Of a stretch of 64,000 nt of DNA, positions 58,257 through 64,000 are shown in pieces. The notes beneath the pieces are model-generated. The model had not been told where the DNA came from. It made no database searches and saw nothing but the letters and a program-made list of their open reading frames with translations. Source of the stretch: Nioella sp965215655 (GTDB lineage: Bacteria > Pseudomonadota > Alphaproteobacteria > Rhodobacterales > Rhodobacteraceae); assembly GCF_965215655.1 (NCBI RefSeq), contig NZ_OZ244111.1, forward strand, positions 992,001 through 1,056,000, read 5' to 3'. Both the position numbers and the translations under genes were made by a program. Positions within the stretch are counted from its first letter, which is position 1; every line of letters begins with the position of its first letter.

Positions 58257-59678
58257 ATGACCCAGCTTAACCCCGCCGATTCTGCCTTTGTCGCCCGACT
58301 TGCCGCCAATCTGCCCGAGGGAGTGCTGAGCCAGGCAGAGCTACGCTACTTGTCCGAACCCCGTGGCCTCTACCACGGTCAGGCCGGGGCGCTCGCCCGT
58401 CCCCGCAGCACCGATGACGTTGCCACCCTGATCCGCCATGCCGCCGCCGCGCGGGTGCCTGTGGTGCCCTATGGCGGCGGCACCGGGTTGGTCGGCGGGC
58501 AGGTGGCGTGGGACGGCCCCGCGCCACTGGTGATCAGCCTTGAACGGATGACGGCCACGCGCGGGCTGGACCCGCTGGCAGGCACGCTGACGGTGGAGGC
58601 CGGGACGATCCTGGCCGATGTGCAGGCGCGGGCCGAGGAGGCGGGCAAGCTCTTTCCCCTGTCGCTTGCCAGCGAAGGCTCCGCCCGGATCGGCGGGCTG
58701 CTGTCGACCAACGCGGGCGGCGTCAATGTGCTGCGCTATGGCAATGCCCGCGATCTGGTTCTGGGGATCGAGGCGGTACTGCCCACGGGCGAGGTGCTGC
58801 ACGGGCTGAAGGGGCTGCGCAAGGACAACCTCGGCTATGACCTGCGCCACCTGCTGATCGGGGCGGAGGGCACGCTTGGCATCATCACGGCCGCCTGCCT
58901 GCGGCTGGTGCCGCGCCCTGCCGAACAAGCGACTGCGCTGATAGTGGTTGACAGCCCCGCCGACGCGCTGCGCCTTCTGGATCTGGCGCGTGATCTGGTG
59001 GGCGATGGTCTCTCGGCGTTCGAGCTGATTGCCCGCGCCGGGCTGGAGTTTCTCGACGAGGTCGGGCCGGAGGTCCGCCAGCCCTTCGCAGACAAACCCG
59101 ACTGGATGTGCCTGATCGACCTTGGCTTGCCGAAAGGCCAAAGCGCAGGCGAGGCGCTGATGACGCTCTTCGAGGCCGCAGCCGACTCCGGGCTGGTGCA
59201 GGACGGGCTGATTTCCCGATCCGAGGCGCAGCGGCAGGAATTCTGGGCGATCCGGGAATCGATCCCGGAGGCCAACAAGCGGGTCGGGGCAATCTCCAGC
59301 CATGATATTTCAGTGCCCATTGGCGCGATCCCGGATTTTCTTGCGCAAGGCCGGCAGAGCGTGGCGCATCTGGGTCCGGTGCGCATCAATGCCTTCGGTC
59401 ATCTTGGGGACGGGAACCTTCACTACAACGTGTTCCCACCTGTAGGAGATGCACGTGAGGACTGGCTCGACCGGCGCGAAGAGGTCAAGGGGCTGATCCA
59501 CGACCTTGTGCATCGGATGGGCGGCTCGGTCTCTGCCGAACACGGGGTCGGGCGGCTGAAAGTGGGCGATCTGGAACGCTACGGCGACCTGGCCAGCCTT
59601 GCGGCGATGCGGGCGATCAAGGCGGCGCTGGACCCTGTCGGCATCATGAACCCCGGCGCGGTTCTGCGGGCTGAGTGA
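58257..59678 (+). CDS. FAD-linked oxidase (D-2-hydroxyglutarate dehydrogenase-like)
   Basis: A 473-residue flavoprotein of the FAD-binding PCMH type. VPVVPYGGGTGLVGGQV near 64-80 and SEGSARIGGLLSTNAGGVNVLRYGNARDLVLG near 139-170 bind FAD; INAFGHLGDGNLHYNVFPP near 378-396 and SAEHGVGRLK near 425 hold metal and substrate residues typical of D-2-hydroxyglutarate and D-lactate dehydrogenases. ATG 58257 is used (a GTG directly precedes it). Confidence 0.87.
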   Translation: MTQLNPADSAFVARLAANLPEGVLSQAELRYLSEPRGLYHGQAGALARPRSTDDVATLIRHAAAARVPVVPYGGGTGLVGGQVAWDGPAPLVISLERMTATRGLDPLAGTLTVEAGTILADVQARAEEAGKLFPLSLASEGSARIGGLLSTNAGGVNVLRYGNARDLVLGIEAVLPTGEVLHGLKGLRKDNLGYDLRHLLIGAEGTLGIITAACLRLVPRPAEQATALIVVDSPADALRLLDLARDLVGDGLSAFELIARAGLEFLDEVGPEVRQPFADKPDWMCLIDLGLPKGQSAGEALMTLFEAAADSGLVQDGLISRSEAQRQEFWAIRESIPEANKRVGAISSHDISVPIGAIPDFLAQGRQSVAHLGPVRINAFGHLGDGNLHYNVFPPVGDAREDWLDRREEVKGLIHDLVHRMGGSVSAEHGVGRLKVGDLERYGDLASLAAMRAIKAALDPVGIMNPGAVLRAE

Positions 59679-59692
59679 ACCTTGGAAGGGGT

Positions 59693-59730
59693 GACGCCCC
59701 GCCGGGGGTGACGGGGCGTCTTGGGGTCTT
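59693..59730 (+). terminator. Terminator after the FAD-linked oxidase
   Basis: GACGCCCCG (59693-59701) and CGGGGCGTC (59712-59720) form a 9-bp perfect stem with a 10-base loop, followed by TTGGGGTCTT. The T content is modest. Confidence 0.65.
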
Positions 59731-59748
59731 GAGTTAGCAAGCAACAAT

Positions 59749-59765
59749 GTTCGTGAGTGACGAAC
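59749..59765. promoter_or_regulatory. Small dyad in the 59.7-59.9 kb gap
   Basis: GTTCGT (59749-59754) and ACGAAC (59760-59765) form a perfect 6-bp inverted repeat with a 5-base spacer, in an AT-rich part of the gap ahead of the acetyltransferase gene at 59924. It could be an operator or a small hairpin. The rest of the gap (59766-59923) shows nothing clear. Confidence 0.3.
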
Positions 59766-59923
59766 AGCTCCTTTCTAACCGGCCAATGGTTAAGCAATCG
59801 TAAAGCGTCCGACTTTTTCAACGGGGCCGCGCGGCCGCGTATTTGCGTCAGATCAAGGCGGATTTCCGGGCCGTCCGGTTAGGCTGTGGGGACACAGGCT
59901 GCAACGGACAAGGGATCGCCCCG

Positions 59924-60700
59924 ATGGCGCGGGTGCCGCGAAATGTCATAACCGTTTCCCCGCCGAACCTGGACAGAACCGGGTTTCTGAGCCTTGAGCA
60001 GGGTCTTGCCGGGCCGGATCTGCCGACCGGGCGGGATTGGCTGATTGACCGACTGACCGAGGGGCTTCAGGTGCGTATGCTGCGCCCTCCCTTGCGTGGA
60101 TTCATCGAGTTCATTCCGGGTCGCGCCACATGGCGCCCGATCCGGGAGGCCGACCAGTCGGTGGTGATCGAATGCCTGCGTGTCGATGCGACAGCCGGGC
60201 GGAGCGTGGGCATCGGCGCGCTTTTGCGCGTCGCCGAGGATTGGGCGCGCTATTATGGCTTCTCCTCGCTTTTGATGTTGCTCCGCGACACGGACGATCC
60301 GGACATGCGCGCGGAGCTGCGCCGCCAGAGTTATCAGGTGGTTGACCAGACGATTGGCGGGATGCAGCTTTGGGGGCTGGTCCTGCAGGGGCCGGTGGCG
60401 CTGCCCTTGCTGCCGCAGGACTGGCGGAGCAGGGCCGCACAATTGGGTCCGGGGCTGGTGATCCAGACTCTGGGACATGGCGACCGCCATCGAAGCCGGG
60501 CCGAGACCTTGCTGACCATGGGCCGAGAGGCCGGGATCCTGTCGCGGCTGGATCATATCCGCAGGGCCGAACAGGCCCGCACGCGGCTGGCTTGCCCCGA
60601 TGCCATGTCCTGCGTGGCCCTGGATGGCGAGATTGTCGGCAAAAGCGACTGGTCGGTGATGCAACTGTGGCAGCAGATCCGCCGCCGCAAGCGGCTCTAG
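59924..60700 (+). CDS. GNAT-type acetyltransferase, YoaP-like
   Basis: A 258-residue protein. The first half resembles a GNAT fold (GFIEFIPGRATWRPIREADQSVVIECLRVDATAGRSVGIGALLRVAEDWARYYGF near 42-97); the second half (PGLVIQTLGHGDRHRSRAETLLTMGREAGI near 164-193) resembles the added domain of YoaP-type proteins. Substrate unknown. ATG 59924 after AAGGGATC is chosen, as the longer frame starts without a ribosome site. Its stop shares CTAG with apt. Confidence 0.6.
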   Translation: MARVPRNVITVSPPNLDRTGFLSLEQGLAGPDLPTGRDWLIDRLTEGLQVRMLRPPLRGFIEFIPGRATWRPIREADQSVVIECLRVDATAGRSVGIGALLRVAEDWARYYGFSSLLMLLRDTDDPDMRAELRRQSYQVVDQTIGGMQLWGLVLQGPVALPLLPQDWRSRAAQLGPGLVIQTLGHGDRHRSRAETLLTMGREAGILSRLDHIRRAEQARTRLACPDAMSCVALDGEIVGKSDWSVMQLWQQIRRRKRL

Positions 60701-61236
60701 TCGCCCTCGAAGGCGCATAGCGTATGGACGGACATGCCCATGGCCTCCAGCCGCTTGCGCCCGCCCAGATCGGGCAAATCGACCACGAAGGCCGTGCCCA
60801 CCACCTGCGCGCCCAATCGTTCAATAAGCTTGATTCCGGCCTCGGCGGTGCCGCCCGTGGCCAGCAGATCGTCGACCAGCAGCACCGTTTCCCCCGGTTG
60901 CAGGCAATCGTCATGGATCTCGACCGTCGTGCTGGCATATTCCAGCGTGTAATCCTGTTCGATGGTCTTGCCCGGCAGCTTGCCTTTCTTGCGGATCGGC
61001 ACGAAGCCCACAGACAGCTGGTGCGCGACTGCGCCGCCCAGGATGAAGCCCCGCGCCTCCAGCCCCGCGACCTTGTCGATGCGCCGCCCGACAAAAGGCG
61101 CCAGAAGCTGGTCGATGGCCAGCCGGAAGCCGCGCGGATCGAGAAACAGCGTCGTCACATCGCGGAACATGATGCCTTCATGGGGGAAGTCCGGGATCGT
61201 GCGGATATAGTCCGCGACCACCTTTTGATCGAGCAT
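60697..61236 (-). CDS. apt: Adenine phosphoribosyltransferase
   Basis: A 179-residue purine-salvage enzyme that joins adenine to PRPP giving AMP. The PRPP-binding motif VLLVDDLLATGGTAEAGIKLI is near residues 119-139, and the loop FVPIRKKGKLPGKTIEQDYTLEY near 79-101. It converges on the preceding acetyltransferase. Confidence 0.96.
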   Translation of the reverse strand: MLDQKVVADYIRTIPDFPHEGIMFRDVTTLFLDPRGFRLAIDQLLAPFVGRRIDKVAGLEARGFILGGAVAHQLSVGFVPIRKKGKLPGKTIEQDYTLEYASTTVEIHDDCLQPGETVLLVDDLLATGGTAEAGIKLIERLGAQVVGTAFVVDLPDLGGRKRLEAMGMSVHTLCAFEGD

Positions 61237-61316
61237 CAGAGCGGGCCTTTCATGGCTAAGGTTCAGCGGGGGCCAACATAGCGACCGGCGGGGCAGGGTG
61301 CAGCCCCTTTTCGCGG

Positions 61317-61985
61317 TTACAGGCGCGGGTAATGTCGCCGCAGGGCCATGGCATCCTGCCCACGCAACCAGACCACGGCGTTGGAGTTCTCGTTGAAGAT
61401 CGAGTCCGGATAGGCGGGGGATTGGATATCCGTGGGCAGCCCAAGCGCCTGCACCAGCTCCTCCAGCACCACGCTGGCGACCTCGCGCCGCTGGATGTCG
61501 CGGGAAATGGCGATGGCCGCGTCCTGGATTTCGCCTCCGCGCGAGCGGATCGCCACGCGCCCGATCGATAGCTCCGACCCGTCCAGTTCCCTATTGCCGG
61601 TCCCCGCGATGATGCCATCCTGCGGGGTGTCCAGCAGATAGATCGAGATGTCGGGCTCGCCCTCGTAGATCCGTTCCAGCACCAGATAGGCGCCAGATGC
61701 GTTGATCTGGGCAATAGCCCGGTCGATGGCATCGTCCACGAGGTCGAGCTTGTAGGTGGGAAAGCCCGCGTCGATCTGGGCGATGCCCACGGTCAGCGAC
61801 ACGCGGCGTTCCTCGGACCAGCGGATTTCCGGCTTGCCGCAGGGGCCACCGGGGGGCGCGGCGCAGGCCACCAGCCGGTAAAACGCGTCATCCGACAGGC
61901 GGCGCGGCACGGTGATGAATTCCTGCGCCACGGTCATCGTGGGCAGGAGGATGAGGGCCGCAAGAAGGGTCAGGCGCGCGTACAT
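61317..61985 (-). CDS. DUF2927 secreted protein
   Basis: A 222-residue protein with a signal peptide (MYARLTLLAALILLPTMTVAQ). The mature part includes WSEERRVSLTVG near 56, DDAIDRAIAQINASGAYLVLE near 84, and VLEELVQALGLPTDIQSPAYPDSIFNENSN near 172-201, which matches DUF2927, likely related to metalloprotease folds. Function unknown. Confidence 0.8.
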   Translation of the reverse strand: MYARLTLLAALILLPTMTVAQEFITVPRRLSDDAFYRLVACAAPPGGPCGKPEIRWSEERRVSLTVGIAQIDAGFPTYKLDLVDDAIDRAIAQINASGAYLVLERIYEGEPDISIYLLDTPQDGIIAGTGNRELDGSELSIGRVAIRSRGGEIQDAAIAISRDIQRREVASVVLEELVQALGLPTDIQSPAYPDSIFNENSNAVVWLRGQDAMALRRHYPRL

Positions 61986-62075
61986 GGATTAAGGGATGCC
62001 GCAAGCCTGTGGTTCCGGCAAGCCGGGCGTTCACGATCAGGCCGGGGCTGTTGCGGCGCGGACTCGCCCTTTTGG

Positions 62076-62705
62076 TCAGGTCGAGCGTCGCAGGCTGGCG
62101 GTCAGAACCCCCATCCCGATCAGCGTCGCCCCGCCTGCGCGGGTCAGCCAGGCGATGGTGCCGGGCCGGGCGATGCGGGCACGCAATTGATCGGCCAGCA
62201 GCGCATAGGCCAGAGCGTTCAGCGCGGCCAGCGCAACGAATGTGCCGATCAAGATGGCAAATTGCGGGATCAGCGGCTGCTCGGGCCGCAGGAACTGGGG
62301 CACGAAGGCGATGAAGAAGGCGATGGATTTCGGATTGAGCGCCGTGACCGCCGCGTTATGGCCAAAGACCCGCGCGGGCGTGATCCGGTGCGTTTCCGGC
62401 AGCTCTGTCAGGGTTGCCCCGCCTGCGGACCGGATCAGCTTGATGCCGAGCCAGATGAGATAACCGGCGCCCACCCATTTCAACACCGTGAACAGCGTGG
62501 CCGAGGCCAGCACCAGTGCGCCAAGCCCTAGCAGCGAGGCCGTCATCGCCACGAAATCCCCTAGCGCCACCCCGGCGGCGGAGGCCACAGCCACCTTTCG
62601 CCCCTGGCTCAGCGCATAGGACAGGACCAGCAGGACCGTGGGGCCGGGGATGATCAGAAGCGCGGTCGAGGCGGCGACAAAGGCCAGCCAGAGATCGAGG
62701 GACAT
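62076..62705 (-). CDS. LysE family amino acid exporter
   Basis: A 209-residue membrane protein with six hydrophobic segments. The N-terminal FVAASTALLIIPGPTVLLVLSYALSQGRK near 8-36 and the GVALGDFVAMTASLLGLGALV segment are typical of LysE/RhtB exporters; FGHNAAVTALNPKSIAFFIAFVPQFL near 114-139 is the second signature. GGAG precedes ATG 62705. Confidence 0.9.
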   Translation of the reverse strand: MSLDLWLAFVAASTALLIIPGPTVLLVLSYALSQGRKVAVASAAGVALGDFVAMTASLLGLGALVLASATLFTVLKWVGAGYLIWLGIKLIRSAGGATLTELPETHRITPARVFGHNAAVTALNPKSIAFFIAFVPQFLRPEQPLIPQFAILIGTFVALAALNALAYALLADQLRARIARPGTIAWLTRAGGATLIGMGVLTASLRRST

Positions 62706-62766
62706 TGGAAACTCCGAGTGGTACTGATCCAAGCAAGCCCCGGAAACTGCCAGTCGTCAAGGCCGC

Positions 62767-63240
62767 CTACCAGAGCGCCGGGCGCGCCACCATCAGCCAG
62801 AACACCCCGGTCAGGGCCGCGAAGGCTGGCCAGCCAAGCGCGAACCAGATGCGGTAGAGGCGGCTTGCCTCGGCGGGCAGGGGCGCGCCGGTGACCAGCG
62901 CCTCGCCTGCCAGATCACGGATGCGGATCTGCAAATGCACCACCGGGGCCCAACAGATGAACGCCAGCACGTAGAGCGCGTAGGTTGCCAGCAACCAAGG
63001 CTCCGCCAGGGAATACCCCGCGATGTAGATCAGCCACAGCCCCGTCAGCGGCTGCGCGATGCCCGCCGGCGTCGTGAACAGCCAGTCGGCCCAGACCACG
63101 CCGGAGGCCACGGAATGCACCGTCTCCACCTTGCCGGTCCGCATCGCCCAGACCATCTGAAACGCGGTGCCGATCCCGGTGCCAAACAGCACCGTCGAGG
63201 ACAGGATATGCAGCCAGCGGGCCAGCAGATATGGGTCCAT
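62767..63240 (-). CDS. DUF2269 membrane protein
   Basis: A 157-residue protein with four hydrophobic segments. The N-terminal ARWLHILSSTVLFGTGIGTAFQM near 7-29 and WLFTTPAGIAQPLTGLWLIYIAGY near 53-76 fit DUF2269, a predicted integral membrane family of unknown role. ATG 63240 overlaps the stop of the upstream SDR-DoxX gene by one base (TGATG). Confidence 0.85.
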   Translation of the reverse strand: MDPYLLARWLHILSSTVLFGTGIGTAFQMVWAMRTGKVETVHSVASGVVWADWLFTTPAGIAQPLTGLWLIYIAGYSLAEPWLLATYALYVLAFICWAPVVHLQIRIRDLAGEALVTGAPLPAEASRLYRIWFALGWPAFAALTGVFWLMVARPALW

Positions 63241-64000
63241 CAGCGCTCTTCCTCCAGCACGAGGAAAAGCCAGATCAGCAAAAGGATCGGCAGGTTTTTC
63301 AGCAGCCCGCCAAGCGGCAGCAGCCAAAGGTCTGGCGACAGCACCGTGAAGGCCACGGTATAGGCCGTGACCAGCCCGAGTTGCAGCCAGCCGAGCAGCT
63401 TTAGCCGCCATGCCGCTGCCAGCAGGACCGCCAAGGCCAGGTCCGCCACCCCGCCCGCCCGCGCCAGCACGATCAGGACGGGGTCCGACAGCATGCCTTC
63501 CGGGATCATCGGCAGGAAGCTTTGCGAGGGCAGGAAAAGGCCCAGAAACCCGGAGACCAGCCAAAGCAGGATCAACACCAGCCTCAGCGCCGGTTTCATC
63601 AGGTAAAGCCGCGCGTGCCACAGATCGGCGGTGCCTGCGGGGCGCGTCGCCATGAATTGGGAAAATCCGCGCGGGTGGGCGGTTTCCGGCAGGTGCTCCA
63701 GCAGCGGCGCCTCCTGCGCCTCCACGCCCGTGGCCAACTGGTCCAAAGCGGTGGTGGAGATCGGCCCGAATTTCAGCACGTCCCCCACCCGCGCCAGCCC
63801 GCGCGCCAGCACCCTTCGCATCCGCAGCAGGGGCACCGGGCGCAGCCCCAGCCACCTCCGTATGGCTTGCAACATCTGAGCCTGCGTCACCCGTTCCGGC
63901 CCGCCGATCTCATGCGCGCCGGGTCCGGGGCGGTCCGCCAGACAGGCCAGGATGATCTTCGCCAGATCGGTCGCATGGATCGGGTTGAACACCTGGTCTC
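63240..64000 (-). CDS. SDR-type NAD(P)-binding protein fused to a DoxX-like domain (partial)
   Basis: The frame is open through the right edge, so the N-terminus with the nucleotide-binding motif is missing. The visible 250 residues begin with VFNPIHATDLAKIILACL and GAHEIGGPERVTQAQMLQAI, the C-terminal lobe of atypical extended SDR or NmrA-like proteins. From about residue 130 the protein has four hydrophobic segments (LVLILLWLVSGFLGLFLP onward) like DoxX. The fusion with a following DUF2269 gene suggests one membrane redox unit. Confidence 0.8.
   Translation of the reverse strand, partial: DQVFNPIHATDLAKIILACLADRPGPGAHEIGGPERVTQAQMLQAIRRWLGLRPVPLLRMRRVLARGLARVGDVLKFGPISTTALDQLATGVEAQEAPLLEHLPETAHPRGFSQFMATRPAGTADLWHARLYLMKPALRLVLILLWLVSGFLGLFLPSQSFLPMIPEGMLSDPVLIVLARAGGVADLALAVLLAAAWRLKLLGWLQLGLVTAYTVAFTVLSPDLWLLPLGGLLKNLPILLLIWLFLVLEEER

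Noticed and set aside
1..64000. CRISPR arrays, tRNA/rRNA genes, insertion sequences, prophage
   Set aside because: No regularly spaced repeats, no cloverleaf with conserved TTCGA arm noticed, no transposase or integrase motifs in any frame.

Overview
The window is GC-rich chromosomal DNA from an alphaproteobacterium, most likely a Rhodobacteraceae (Roseobacter-type) species. The main reasons are the ctaC-ctaB-small ORF-ctaG-ctaE-surf1-thrC-M16 peptidase order with tldD divergent from ctaC, the mce-DUF1467 pair, the DUF3572/pleD divergon, the DUF1800-DUF1501 pair, and a short intergenic repeat ending in an AAGATGAAA-like tail. I see no insertion sequence, phage gene, CRISPR array, tRNA or rRNA. 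The content is mostly core and metabolic genes with dense packing and many 1-4 nt start/stop overlaps.

Layout. 1-3.9 kb: end of an unknown gene, a capsule-polysaccharide-like protein, a hemerythrin gene divergent from a secreted His/Met-rich protein, and a DUF4760 membrane protein. 3.9-7.4 kb: a tiny ORF, ilvC, two overlapping Lrp/AsnC regulators and a class V aminotransferase. 7.4-15.4 kb: a MarR regulator divergent from an eight-gene aromatic-catabolism operon (MBL fold, DinB fold, FAD hydroxylase, DUF2783, VOC protein, hmgA, maiA, fumarylacetoacetase). It lacks the usual 4-hydroxyphenylpyruvate dioxygenase, so it may feed homogentisate from a different aromatic. 15.4-19.2 kb: an XRE regulator divergent from a fatty acid desaturase and two transporters. 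19.2-22.5 kb: NUDIX, DUF983, then EF-hand protein, ECF sigma factor, small membrane protein and periplasmic metal-sensor-like protein.

22.8-29.2 kb holds signalling genes: PleD-type diguanylate cyclase, DUF3572, MarR, HAD phosphatase, an MttB-family methyltransferase, and an H-NOX-like protein overlapping an HNOBA-GGDEF diguanylate cyclase. The H-NOX protein has serine where the heme-ligating histidine is expected. 29.2-37.7 kb: carB, pabB-pabC, cfa and aspS. 37.8-48.9 kb: DUF1800-DUF1501, two acetyltransferases, a response regulator, mce, DUF1467, EI24, nitroreductase, topA, a secreted hypothetical and dprA. 49-58.3 kb: tldD and the cytochrome oxidase assembly cluster with thrC, an M16 peptidase and an acetyltransferase. 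58.3-64 kb: FAD-linked oxidase, a YoaP-like acetyltransferase, apt, DUF2927, LysE exporter, DUF2269 and an SDR-DoxX fusion cut by the window end.

The best candidates for new biology are the ligand-less H-NOX/HNOBA-GGDEF pair, the variant homogentisate operon with its twin TTGCA-type operators and internal UUCG-centred double hairpin, and the palindrome that frames the ribosome binding site of the secreted His-rich protein. All names rest on reading motifs and family resemblance by eye; no database search was run.
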